Position numbers and translations under genes: made by a program. The notes below the pieces were generated by a model. The model saw only the letters and a program-made list of their open reading frames with translations. It searched no databases and was not told the origin of the DNA. A stretch of 64,000 nucleotides of DNA from the NCBI GenBank assembly GCA_951799425.1, contig OX637393.1:9730744-9794743 (forward strand). The letters are read 5' to 3'. Positions 44,781 through 56,142 of the stretch are shown piece by piece. This stretch comes from Ilex aquifolium (Eukaryota > Streptophyta > Magnoliopsida > Aquifoliales > Aquifoliaceae). The first letter of the stretch is position 1. Every line of letters starts with the position of its first letter.

Positions 44781-46306
44781 TCATCCCGTGATAACATCCA
44801 AGTCTTTCTGGCAGTGTTGTCGTTGGACTTCCGGACACTCATCTAATGAAACTTATTTGGTGATAAGTCCGTTTTTTATCTTATTAATAAGTACTTAAAT
44901 TCACTATTTTTTTAAATTCCAAAAATATTTTTAACAGTGTTATTGTGTTCAATTATAGAAACCTTAATGACCTTGAAAGTAACTTTAAATTAATTTCTTA
45001 AATTAGAAATTATTATCCCTTAATTTACTCATAAATTAAAATTAAAATTAAAATTTATATTTATTTATTTATATGAAAGAGAGATATAGTCTTAACATAT
45101 ATATAGATATAGATAGATATGAGAGATAATTTTTTTTAATGTTAGTCAAACTTCTAAAATTTAGGAGTTTTTAATTTTTAGTTTTACTTCACTTCTATAG
45201 GAAATAAATAGCCTAATAAAATTGACAAAAAATGGACTTCATAACAAATAAGTTTCTTTTGAGGACTTAAGTCCAAACAAATATATATATGAGAACCGGC
45301 CTCCAAATTTTCCAATTTTATAAGCATAAAATTACCTGATGCATGCTTTAAAAAATGGACCGATACAGACATGATTTTGTGGAGTTGTATTTGACTCGAT
45401 ACTTTTTATTCTAAGACTTAAAAATGCCATGTAAATCACAAGTCTCATTTGACTTGACCGAGACGTATCCGAATTGTTATGAGTCGTCCAAGTCATCATC
45501 ATTAAATCAACCGTAAAAGTTCTATGACATCTTGATATAACCTAAATTTCTCACAATTTTCAATTTCTCCTATTTGCTATTTCGATATGTATTGCTCCAT
45601 GTCATTTTATTACGTCGCAACTGATGTGTCTCAATAACATTAGACCAAAGACGCATATTGCGACACTGAACCATGCTACCATGTGCTACTAAATTGCTCC
45701 TTATGTGTATTTACATTATCTACTTCTCATCTTTGCAGGTTCAAAATACCCAAAACTTTTATCACGTGGAGGATTGCATTTCCATTCACAACAACTGAAA
45801 AATCAAGAAGAGATCAGGTTACAAGAGAAGTACTTACGCTGCATATGCAGTTCTTGCCCAAGAATCTATGAACTATAGCAATTTTGTGCTGCACTTTATG
45901 TAGAAGTGCATATGCAATATGATAGGCCAGTCATGTTAATTTTACCATGAGATTCGATGGACTTGGAAGGATCTACAAAATGGAGCATAATTGCAAAAAA
46001 AGAAAAAAAAGTAAAATTGTGAGAACTATCGCTACTTTTATAGTGCGAAACAGTTTTTTTGTAAATAAGGTAAACTGTATATATTTAACCATCCTTATCT
46101 CTCATGACTAAAGCCTCGTGTATTGAAGTCGCAGTTTCTTTCAAGAGAATGCTCCCTCCCTACGAGATATCATTCGAGCAGTAGCAAGAAAGAATTGTAC
46201 CCAACACTATTATAAATCCGCATATTTCTTTAAATGGTGTAAAACCCCTAACTGTGTTCTCTGCCGGCTAAAGATCTAAAGTCCATTTCAGTGAGTAATT
46301 CATGTC
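44781..46306. other. Right-arm non-coding segment
   Basis: 44860-45285 is private to this arm, with 'ttatttggtgataagtcc' at one end and the inverse-like 'ggacttaagtccaaacaaat' at the other, so it may be another MITE. 45320-46306 matches the left arm either side of its Mutator-type MITE. No gene. Confidence 0.5.
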
Positions 46307-46311
46307 AGGTC

Positions 46312-46486
46312 TGTTGGAATATAGTCTAGTTTATTAGGGTTTCTTTTCTTTTTTTTACCCTTACTATGACTTTATATTTTGCCTAGATCACAAGGATGTT
46401 TAGGTCACTTTGTATTATTATTTGACTATATATACGAGGCTCTACTCTTAGTTTGAATATCCCTTTCACTAACAGATATCTCTAGT
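46312..46486 (+). repeat. copia 5' LTR
   Basis: Begins TGTTGGAATATAG and ends ATCTCTAGT, directly before the primer site. A 'ctatatatacgaggctc' TATA region lies at 46424. The 3' end is GT, not the usual CA. Confidence 0.88.
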
Positions 46487-46498
46487 TGGTATTAGAGT
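46487..46498 (+). other. copia primer binding site
   Basis: TGGTATTAGAGT, one base away from the common TGGTATCAGAG site complementary to initiator tRNA-Met. Confidence 0.85.
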
Positions 46499-47339
46499 CA
46501 CCAAACCTAACCCTAAACCTAGCCTCCGCCAATCCTCGCAACCAGCGAAACAAACCAGACAGCCAAACATACCGACTGCCCATACCGACCAGTCCATCTC
46601 TCCATCTCTTCCGCCGACTGCCCATACCGACCAGACCACTGTAGGACTGCAAAAGCAAAACAACCAGCAACGACTCCTAACCAACAAGCCAAGCACCGAC
46701 AAAAACAACTCCTTACCTGCAAACCCATCAACCAACAACTCCACACCGACAAACCCATCAACCTCACTGACAAACCCAACACCTACACCGACTATCCAAG
46801 CCACACCGACAATAGCCAACATCAACCCAAGTCATCAACTCCACCGAGAAACATCAACCCAAGTCCCAGACCTTCCATTACCAGCCACACCGACTGCCTA
46901 CACCTCAATCACCTCAATCACCTCAAAAACCAGCAACCCCTCATCAAACCGACACCTATCCACAAACCTAAACTCAGTCATTCAACCAAAAAAAAACAGC
47001 CCACTGTCCAACCCAAAACCCAGCCCATAGCTCAGCCCACTATTTAGCCTTCGACCAACCCAGTGACCAGGCAGCACCAATTTCACGCCCAGGCAGTCCC
47101 AGCGCCAGTCTATCATGTCTTTGTGCTTTGCGTTCTTCGTCGCAGTGTCGTCATCTCTTCGCGCCACTGATTTCTTTTTCCTAGGAGTGCAGCATCTAGG
47201 ACCTTTTTAAGAAGGGTCGGATCCTCTTTTCCGTTGATCTGCTCTTGATGCAGTAGATCACTTATTTATCTTTATTAGATTTCTAGGCACCGTGGCCTGA
47301 TTATTTGGGAGCTTTCTGGACCTTCTTTATCTATCGCCA
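46499..47339 (+). other. copia leader, C-rich and G-poor, gag N-terminus missing
   Basis: 46500-47100 is strongly C/A-rich on the plus strand with repeated 'ccgactgcccataccgacca' and 'accaacaac' phrases. No frame resembling the usual copia Gag (UBN2) domain is found between the primer site and the zinc knuckle. Minus-strand frames here are compositional shadows. Confidence 0.6.
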
Positions 47340-47435
47340 GTGTTCGACTGGAGATATATTATTCTCCCTTATTTTGTCCCTCTATTTATCTTAGAGTTTT
47401 TTTTTCTGTCACGGGTGCCCACGATTGTTATTGTT

Positions 47436-47675
47436 ATGGCTACTACTAAGGGATTTGAGACCTCTACTGTTGAGACATTTCCTGTTAGTACTTCCACCAG
47501 GAATGTACCTCCTGGTCCTCATCAGTGTGATTATTGTGGCCGATCAGGCCATCTCAGGGGTACTTGCTGGAAGCTCTATCCGGAGTTTAAGTCGCCTTCT
47601 CGCAGTCGTACTGCTGCTATTGTTGAGGTACCACCACCTACTACCGTTGTTCCTGCTGCTGCTCCTCCTTGGTAG
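47436..47675 (+). pseudogene. copia gag remnant with zinc knuckle
   Basis: Starts MATTKGFETS and holds one CX2CX4HX4C knuckle, CDYCGRSGHLRGTC, followed by WKLYPE. Ends at TAG 47673-47675, after which the same frame continues into protease. Only about 80 residues remain of a Gag that usually exceeds 250. Confidence 0.8.
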
Positions 47676-50600
47676 AGTGATATGGATGCTGTCATTTCTC
47701 AATTGGATATACTTATGTCCGCCTTGACTTCTCAGGGTCCGACTATTGCTACTGCCACTGCCACCACTACAGGTATACCTCATGTCTTTCATGCTTGCAT
47801 CAGTCCGTCTCTTCTTTGGATGCTGGACTCGGGTGCGAATGGTCATATGACAGGTGAGACCCATCACTTCACCACTTTCGACGAGCAGTTACATACACAG
47901 GTTCAGCTAGCAGATGGGACACATGCCCCTATTGTTAGTAGGGGTACAGTCCGCCTCCCAAATGGCTTTACATTATATTCGATTTTTCATGCACCAAAAC
48001 TGGCCATGAATCTATTCTTCGTACATCAGTTAGCTAGAGAATTTTACTATGTGGTTGTGTTTTTATCTGATTCGTGTTATTTGCAGGACCTGAATACCAA
48101 GAGGATTATTATCAGGGGACATGAGAGATGGATTAAATTATCTAGGCGATCCACCTCTAGTTTCACCAGTTCCTCCACCTCCATCACCTGCACCTGCACC
48201 TGCTTTGTCTTTATCTGTTCCTAGCTTGCATACTAGTATTTTGTCTAGTACTTGTCGTTATGATTTTTCATCACAAACTGTTCAGTTATGGCATCACCGT
48301 TTTAGGCATACAAATTTTAAATATTTATGTATGTTATTTCTTTCTTTGAGTAATGCTTGTGTTGGTGGTAAACATGACTGTCTTATATGTTCCCTATCGA
48401 AACATGTTCGGATCAGTTATATTTCTCGCATGTACCAGTCATCCAAGGCATTTGACCTAATACACTCTGATATTTGGGGACCCTCTCCTGTTACTGTTCT
48501 GTCAGGTGTTCGATACTATGTGGCATTTATAGATGACCATACCCGTTTTACTTGGGTCTACCTTTTGCATAGGAAGTCTGATGTATTCTCTGTCATCACT
48601 TAGTTTCTTCAGATGATTAAGACATAATTCGATGTCATTGTTCGTGATGTTCGTTCAGATAATGCCAAAGAATATGTATCTAATGCCTTAATGTCTCATC
48701 TTTCCTCTCAGGGTATCCTTCAGCAGCTCACTTGTCCATACTCTTGCAAAATGGAGTTGCTAAAAGGAAAAATAGGAGTCTAATAGGGATGGTACGTTGT
48801 ATGCTTAGAGGTATGGGGGTACCAAAATCTTATTTGTATTTTGTTGTTTTGACTTCTACCTTTTTGTGTAATCGTACACCGAGTCGTGTTCTTCAGCATA
48901 GGGCTCCCTTACAGGTCTTATTCCCTGAGCGGACACTTTTTTCAGTCCCCCCTCGTGTTTTTGGCTGCACATGTTTTGTTCAGGATCGGTCTCCTACTCG
49001 CCATAAGCTTGATGATAAAACGATTCGTTGTGTCTTTGTGGGCTATTATCATCAATCTAAGGGGTATCGGTGTTATGATCCTGTCAGGCGACGTATGTAT
49101 CACAGTCTAGATGTTACATTTCTTGAGCACATTCCTTATTTTTCTTCCAGTCCTGTGTCTGTCCCTCCAGTTGATAATACTCCATTTGATTTTCCGTTAC
49201 CACATGAGCCAAAGCCCTTGGTCACTATCACTACAGAGTCATCAGTCTCTCCTCCTCTAGAGCCACTCGTCCCTGTCAGTATAGATCACTACAGAGTCAT
49301 CAGTCTCTCCTCCTCTAGAGCCACTCGTTCTTGTCAGTACAGAGTCACCAGTCTTTCTTCCTTTACAGGTTTATGTTCATCGCCTTCGCTCTCATCCCCC
49401 TGCTAATGTCCCCTCTATCTCAGGCGATGCAGGTAATAGTTCTCAGTTCGTTGAGCATATTAATGCACCTGTTGTTAGTGCTGATGAGATTGCAGGTACT
49501 AAGCCAGTTACTTTCCCTGATGAGACATTGTCAGTGGAGGATGATGATTTAGGGCGTCGTTATCCGCAATGTGATCGCCGTCCAGTTGTTTGTTATGGTT
49601 GGACTGCCAGGACTTTATATCCGATCTCTGCTTATGTTTCTTATGGTGATCTTTCTCCTACATTTTGAGCTTATAGTATGGCCTTATCAAATACGCCGGT
49701 TCCTCGCTCTGTTTCAGAGGCTATGCGGGAGCCCCAGTGGGTTCTTGCCATGCAGACGGAGATGGACGCTTTTCAGCGTAATCATTCGTGGAATCTTGTC
49801 TCTTTACCTTCAGGGGTGAAGCCTGTTGGCTGTCGCTGGATATACACCCTGAAGTTTCTTGCGGATGGTACTATTGATCGTCACAAGGCTAGGCTTGTGG
49901 CGAAGGGCTTTACTCAGGTACCAGGTCGTGATTTTAGTGCTACTTTTGCCCCCGTGGCAAAATTGACTACTGTTCGATTGATTATTTCTCTGGCTGCGGA
50001 GTACTCTTGGCCTCTTCATCAGTTGGATGTGAAGAATGCATTTCGTCACGGTGATCTGGACGAGATTATTTATATGGATGCACTACTAGACTTTCGTAGT
50101 GAAGGGGAGTATGTTCGAAAGGTATGTCGACTGCGTAAGTCTCTCTATGGACTGAAACAGTCACAACGAGCTTAGTTCTCTCACTTTAGTGGTGTAGTTG
50201 TACGTTTAGGGTTCACCAGATGTCATTCTAATCATATCTGCTTCATTCGACGGAATACTTCTTGACAGTGTGTCATCCTTTTGGTATATGTTGATGATAT
50301 TATTATTACTGGAGATGATGTTTCCAGGACTGTGCAGGTCAAGGTAGACCTTAGGAAGGCCTTCGATGTGAAGGACCTTGAATTTCTGCGATACTTTCTT
50401 GGGATTGAGGTTGCTCGTAGCAGCAAGGGTATTGTTCTTTCTCAGAAAAAGTATGTTCTGGATCTTCTCTCAGACACTGGGATGCTGGGGTGCAAACCGG
50501 CATCATCACCCATGATTCCAAACCTGAAGCTTACTGCTGAAGGTGAGGAATTGAGGGATCCGACTGTCTATCAGAGGTTAGGAGGTAGACTTATCTACCT

Positions 50601-51292
50601 AGCCAACACTAGGCCAGACATTTCATTCGTTGTCAGTCGAGTTAGTCAGTTCATGCACAGGCCGTGTCAACCTCATCTTGATGCAGTTCATCATATTCTT
50701 CAGTACCTTAAGTCTTGTCCTGGACTTGGGTTGTTCTATGCATTAGGATCTCAGACTGGTTTTCTAGCCTGTTATTCAGATTCAGATTATGGGAGAGTAT
50801 GTGACGGTCGATCTACTACGGACTTTTGTGCTTTTCGAGGGACTCATTTTATCTCTTGGAAGAGCAAGAAGCAGGCAGTTGTCTCTCGTTCGTCAGCAGA
50901 GACAGAGTATCAGACACTAGCACTTGGCACATGTGAGATTATCTGGCTACAATCCGATTCTTGGCGAGTTGGGATTTCCAGTGACTTCTTCATCTACATT
51001 ATATTGTGATAATCGATTTGCTATTCAACTCGCTTCTGACTCTGTATTACACGAGAGGACGAAACATATAGATATCGATGTTCACTTTCTTCGGGAGAAG
51101 GTTCGCTGTGGTATTGTCACTCCATTGTTTGTGGGGACCAGTGATCAGGTTGCGGATGTTTTCACAAAACCTGTCACTTTATCCATTCTTCGGGACTCCG
51201 TTGTCAAGCTTGACTTAGTTGATATTTTTGCGTCTAGCTTGAGGGGGAGTTGTAACGCCCCAAATACCACCCTGGACGGCATTACATTCTAA
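47676..51292 (+). pseudogene. copia pol relic: protease, integrase, RT, RNase H
   Basis: Protease WMLDSGANGHMTG near 47817. After a frameshift near 48120, the pre-integrase zinc region (LWHHRF...H, CLICSLSKH) and integrase core start (HSDIWGP, AFIDDHTRFTW), then stops at 48601 and 48625 and a frameshift near 48735. Integrase C-terminus (RVFGCTCFVQD) follows, then a small ~60-bp duplication near 49240-49340. Reverse transcriptase begins near 49700 (CRWIYTLKF, QLDVKNAF) and is broken around 50175-50270 before LVYVDDIIITG. RNase H (ETEYQTLA) has a frameshift near 50990, then the tail with KHIDIDVHFLREKV and ADVFTKP. Not functional. Confidence 0.9.
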
Positions 51293-53562
51293 AACCATTT
51301 ATACCATGAGAGCAACTAATAAAAATCCATAAATAACCGGGGGTCCTTAATTTAACAACATTCGGGCAGAGTCTCCTTTGTTCGGGGAGCTCTACCCAAA
51401 ATACAACCTGTGCAATTATACTACATTGATCACACCGGGTCCATTTATCCATAAAATATTTACAACATTATCCAAAATAATAAGCCCAAGTCATTGCTAT
51501 TACATCTCAAAAAAATTAATTAAAGTAGCGCAGCGGAATAAACAAAAGAAGCTAGACTACACAATGTTCCTAGTCTAGTACAAAAGGAAAGGAGGTCGCT
51601 CTATGCGTCCACCTCGGGATCCACACCCCCGTCAAGTGGAGTCTCCCAAGTAGCGGGCTCCTCGACCCTTACGTCCTCCTCAAGCGGGTAATCTGAAAAA
51701 TGTTAGTGGTAGGGGGTGAGCACGAAGTTCTGTAGAAAAATTCTCCCAAACCCATACAAGGTTTAGAAAATCATTTAAAACGGTCGATCTCATTTTTAAC
51801 ATAACATAGATACATAATTTGAAATAAAGCGGTGACATTAAAAAAAGGATCTCAAGTTTATTTAAAAAACATTACTTAAATGAATAAACGAACATCACAT
51901 ACAATTAATAATCATTAATGGCCATAAACAATTCCCAACAATTCTTTTGGTAGGTGGCATACTTTGTGGTAACCTCCACCCCCTTTTAGGTCACCTTTGA
52001 TTCTCAAGCATCCTTACCGAGAACCTCTTGAGAATGGATGAGCATCCTTACATGGAACCTCTCACCAATCACTACATTGTTTCCCAAACATCCTTACCAG
52101 GAACCTCTTGGGAAGGGGGTGAGCATCCTTACAAGGAACATCTCACTATAACGGACTTATTTCTCAAGCATCCTTACCGGGAACCTCTTGAGAAGGGGTG
52201 AGCATCCTTACAAGGAACCTCTCACCCTCAAGGTCTTGTTTCTTTGGTATGAGCATCCTTACAAGGAACCTCTCACCCTCAATGTTTTGTTTCTTTGGTA
52301 TGAGCATCCTTACAAGGAACCTCTCACCCTCAATGTTTTGTTTCTCAAGTATCCTTACAAGGAACATCTTGAGAAGGAATGAGCATCCTTACAAGGAACC
52401 TCTCACTCATGTTCATCCAAACACCATACAAGAAATACCATACCAACAATTTTCTCAAATAATAAACAATTCCACAAATCCCCCAATTTATCACAATTTC
52501 CCCAAATCCACAATTCTCACAAGTGATATTTCGATAGAGCAATTTAAGAAAACACATACGAGAGATCATTCACAATATCATTTTAATTCCCCACACCAAG
52601 CACTAGAGTTTTCAAAACCAAGATTGAGTGAATATAGAGAGGAAAATCCATATTTCTCAAAAACTAGGATTGAGAGCAAAAACAAGAGATTTAGTAGTTA
52701 CCCAACCATAACATTGTTTAAAACATGATAATATTTGCATAGACATCAAGAATCAAAAGTTTCCTAACATACATCTAGGATTTTAAGTCAAAAGATACAT
52801 ATACACACACACACACACATATATATATATAGCCTTAGCCTCAATGAACAAGAGGGAGAGAAAACTCCTACCTTGAAATCAAGAATTTCAAACCAAAGCC
52901 CAAGCTTTAGAGACTCTCTTTCTCCCTTTTCTTCTTCCCTTTACCTTCTCCTAGGGCTCTAAGAGATGTGGGTTGAGAGTGAAATGTATGAAATGAGAGA
53001 AAATGTAGTGTAAATGGGGTTTTAAACCCAGCTGCCCCGAATTTTACTGTTCATGGGCTGTTTTGACATCGTTTCGTTATCTGGGCATAACTCTCTCATC
53101 CGAGCGCCGATTGAGATGATTCAAGATGATATGGAACGCTAAGAAAGAGTTCTACAACTTTCATGGTTTGAGTTTTGAGAGATATTGACTGCATCAAGGT
53201 CGAAATCGAGCTTGAAGTTGCAGCCAGTGCACAGTTCACGTGCACTGTTCACAACTGTTTCATCCCCCCCTTTTTTTTTTTTTTTTCATTTCCAATCCAT
53301 TCCTAAGCCAACCAAATCCATCCCAAATCTCTCCAACACATATTTCTACACCAAACCTATTTAATACAAGTTATGAGACCTAAAATTTCATATTTTCACT
53401 TACTAAAACTAAATTTCAACTATTATTTCCACTAACATTTTAAATCTTTACTTTTCCAATCTACCAAATTCAAACACACATCACTACACATATCCACATT
53501 TTTACAACAAATATTTATTATATATCTATATACATATATAAAAGAAAATGCGGGGTGTTACA
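51251..53562 (-). mobile_element. Solo LTR nested in the copia element, TSD GGAGT
   Basis: Plus-strand ends TGTAACGCCCC and GGGGTGTTACA; flanked by perfect GGAGT (51246-51250, 53563-53567), placing it exactly at the copia polypurine tract/3' LTR boundary. 2312 bp. Reverse complement matches the LTR at 61918-63879, for example around 51270 against 63840 and 51600-51770 against 63470-63620. Contains an array of ~51-bp repeats with 'catccttacaaggaacctct' at 52010-52400. No internal region, so LTR-LTR recombination removed it. Confidence 0.9.
52010..52405. repeat. Palindrome-containing tandem array inside the solo LTR
   Basis: 'gcatccttacaaggaacctc' with spacers recurs about ten times, spaced ~45-55 bp. 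The core ATCCTTACAAGGA is a near palindrome. Frames read through it (52164-52367, 52198-52728) are repeat-derived and not genes. Confidence 0.85.
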
Positions 53563-53566
53563 GGAG

Positions 53567-53741
53567 TGTTGAAGTATAGTCTAGTTTATTAGGGTTTCTT
53601 TTCCTTTTTTTACCCTTACTATGACTTTATATTTTGTCTAGATCACAAGGATGTTTAGGTCACTTTGTATTATTATTTGACTATATATACGGGGCTCTAC
53701 TCTTAGTTTGAGTATCCCTTTCACTAACAGATATCTCTAGT
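53567..53741 (+). repeat. copia 3' LTR
   Basis: Begins TGTTGAAGTATAG, ends ATCTCTAGT. Same length as the 5' LTR with about half a dozen differences. Its first base is shared with the nested solo LTR's target duplication. Confidence 0.88.
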
Positions 53742-53746
53742 AGGTC

Positions 53747-54081
53747 AAAAAAAGAGAAATGGTTTAGAAATATATCAGAAATTTTATTTCTGGAAGAATG
53801 ACAATAGAAAAAAAGAGATAGACATACGTTGACTAAAACATACCGAAAGATGTCAAAACGCATCGAAATACCTAATAACTTAGAGATTTTTTATAGTCAA
53901 TCATTGATTCATTTTAGTTTTCATATAAATCAAAACATTATGATCGTTTAGGTGGAAACCAAGTGACATTTTCATCCTTACAACCAACACCAAAGTATTC
54001 ATATCCAACGCCAAATTCATAGGAATATACATTAGATTTTGCACATATCATTTAACAACTCAAAACACATCCCAGCTGGTT
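53747..54081. other. 3' flank of hydrolase copy 2
   Basis: Matches 33741-34075. A minus-strand AATAAA is kept near 53779, so the gene may retain its original polyadenylation signal despite the copia insertion just beyond. Confidence 0.6.
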
Positions 54082-55038
54082 TTAGTTTTTGTCAGCTCTC
54101 TCTCCAATCCATGACAGTATCATCTCAAACACTACCTGCACACTTTCATTTGGTTCACCAATCATCAGATGCCACATGCCTTCAACAATCTTCAAGGTCT
54201 TGTCCTTACTTGCTACTGATTCATAAACAAACTTAGCAGATTCAGGATCACAAACCTTATCAGCCCCACCATGCAATATTAGCATTGGAACCTCAAGTTC
54301 ATGGCAATTCCTCTCTATATATTCACAAACTCTCAGAAACTCCAGTGCAGTGGCTGCCCTTGGCTTCATATTTGCCAAGCTCTTTGGACTCTTTAATTGC
54401 AACTTTCTCTTCCAATCCTCCTTAAATGATATTTTAGAAGGAGGTTTTGTGATCCAAATCTTCCAACGGGGTGCGATAAAGGCTGCCATAGGAAGTAGCT
54501 TCTCAATAGGCCACACTGGCCTCATCTTCCTTGAAACTCCACACATAGCTCCACTTAGTATCAAACCATTCCACTCAGTTCTTTGCTCTAGGCATATTAG
54601 CATTCCAATTGCACCACCAAGAGACTCACCATATAGGAAAGCTGGGAGTTTCGGGTGGTTGGCTCGCGTTGAATCAAAGAATTGGATGCAATCGCGAACT
54701 ACAGGCTGAATATCTGGGATGTGAGCGCGTAGGCCATCGGAGTAGCCATGGCCTTGGAGGTCAAGGGCACAAACATAGAACCCAGCTTTCGCTAGGGCGA
54801 TCGCTGTTAGCTCAAAGAGCCAGCTGCTCTCTGAGCTGTAGCCATGGACCATGGCTACAAGGCCTCTTAGCTGAGGGGTGGTGGCATTGGGGCACCAGGA
54901 CTGAGTGAAAATGTTCATGTTCTGTTTGTTTAACATGAAGCTTTCTTGGTGGAGTACTTGATGTTTTTTGTAGAACTCTTCCTTTGTAAGGTCTCCATAA
55001 GGGCTGTTTCCATTAGCTTGGTGAATTGGATGAGCCAT
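54082..55038 (-). CDS. Monoacylglycerol-lipase-like alpha/beta hydrolase, copy 2
   Basis: 318 residues, intronless, full length, same start as copy 1. Catalytic Ser139 (GESLG), Asp260 and His290 and the HGY oxyanion motif are kept. Eleven changes from copy 1: N68S, C75F, Y90C, K170R, V184M, N202K, A204S, Y205F, H214Q, V215L and Q291L. N68S lies beside the oxyanion motif and Q291L directly follows the catalytic His; five changes (202-215) fall in the cap-like region that shapes the acyl pocket in this family. So it looks functional, with possible drift in substrate preference. Role as for copy 1: ester hydrolysis of monoacylglycerol-type lipids, exact substrate unknown. The copia element starts 335 bp beyond the stop codon. 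Confidence 0.92.
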   Translation of the reverse strand: MAHPIHQANGNSPYGDLTKEEFYKKHQVLHQESFMLNKQNMNIFTQSWCPNATTPQLRGLVAMVHGYSSESSWLFELTAIALAKAGFYVCALDLQGHGYSDGLRAHIPDIQPVVRDCIQFFDSTRANHPKLPAFLYGESLGGAIGMLICLEQRTEWNGLILSGAMCGVSRKMRPVWPIEKLLPMAAFIAPRWKIWITKPPSKISFKEDWKRKLQLKSPKSLANMKPRAATALEFLRVCEYIERNCHELEVPMLILHGGADKVCDPESAKFVYESVASKDKTLKIVEGMWHLMIGEPNESVQVVFEMILSWIGERADKN

Positions 55039-55083
55039 AATATCTGATTTTAACTAGTTTAGAAATGGGATTCTGAATGATAT

Positions 55084-55090
55084 GTTATAT

Positions 55091-55124
<34 letters not shown>
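55084..55124 (-). promoter_or_regulatory. TATA box and GA repeat of hydrolase copy 2
   Basis: Minus-strand GTTTATATAAC (55084-55094) preceded by a (GA)n run of about 31 bp (55094-55124), longer than at copy 1 (24 bp). Confidence 0.7.
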
Positions 55125-55126
<2 letters not shown>

Positions 55127-56142
55127 ACATTTCTTGATAGGTATATGTTGTTAATTAATGATCAGTTGGCAGCTTTTTCTCCCAACTGTCTTACATTAAA
55201 TGGAATAAGGACACACATCAAACTCGTTGCTAATACTCAGGACACATCAGACTACTGATTTTTTTTGTTGGTTGCTAACGAGAGGCTCATGGTCATCTTT
55301 GAAAAGGATACATGTCGAAAATCTAATGAAAATTGAGAAAAGTTTTGGTATTTTAATTCTGAAATATGAGAATTTTTATTTCTCATCACTTATTAGTTTC
55401 GATCTTCTATCATTGTCAAAACATCTCCAAAAATTTTGATCCTTACATTATCTAACGTGCAATTAGGATAAATCTCTTGTGGTAGCTCTAAAAGGACACT
55501 GACCTTAAAGTGAACTCATAACCAACTTGTCACCTTTGTCAGTGGTGTAATCTAATAACTAGAGGTGAGAAAGTGCGGATTTAAACCACAGTTTCATGTA
55601 ACCACGATATATCACAAAATAAGTTTAAAAGTACCGTAAAAAGAGAAAAAAGTTGAAAAACAACTCAAATTTGGAAATTGATTCCAATTCCATTTAGAGG
55701 TCTAATCCTTATTGCACATCCACCTCAGCAAATGAAAAAGACAGCCTCACATCAACATCATTAAGAAACAACTAATTAAAGTTGGCTTAATCCATTCTAC
55801 AAGTGGTCCAACAGCAAATTAATCACTGCTTGCTCCAGTAATTCTCCCCCAGAAACTTGCCTTTCTTAAACCCTGGAATTCTTCTGTTTCTAGTGCTCTT
55901 TTTTATCTTACTGATGTGTGATAACAGTTGGAGCTTCATACTTGTACACCTTTGCAAATGTGAATGAATACTTTACCTAGCCAAAAAAAATTTAAAGTTG
56001 GTAAATTTAAAATTTACCTAGCTTTACTAGAACATCTTTTACCTCTAGTTTTTGGTGTCAATCGGATCAAATTGTGTCATACTCGGGTCATATTATTTTA
56101 GGTTTGTGTCACATTAATATCGTGTTTGTGTTTATATAACCA
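55125..56142. other. Upstream flank of hydrolase copy 2, no gene
   Basis: Matches 35113-36125. No coding frame supported. Confidence 0.6.

Larger units (their letters stand above)
46312..53741 (+). mobile_element. Decayed Ty1/copia retrotransposon, TSD AGGTC, with nested solo LTR
   Basis: Two 175-bp LTRs (46312-46486 and 53567-53741) and 5-bp duplications AGGTC (46307-46311, 53742-53746); the left arm has the unoccupied site ('gtcaggtaaaa' at 33735). A primer binding site follows the 5' LTR directly. Coding order gag zinc knuckle, protease, integrase, reverse transcriptase, RNase H is the copia order. Multiple stops and frameshifts. The polypurine tract GAGGGGGAG at 51241-51249 is cut from its 3' LTR by the solo LTR at 51251-53562. 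Insertion is ~340 bp downstream of hydrolase copy 2. Confidence 0.93.

Noticed and set aside
46469..46825. Minus-strand Val/Gly-rich frames of up to 118 codons
   Set aside because: Caused by the G-poor, C/A-rich leader of the copia element; no start context or domain support.
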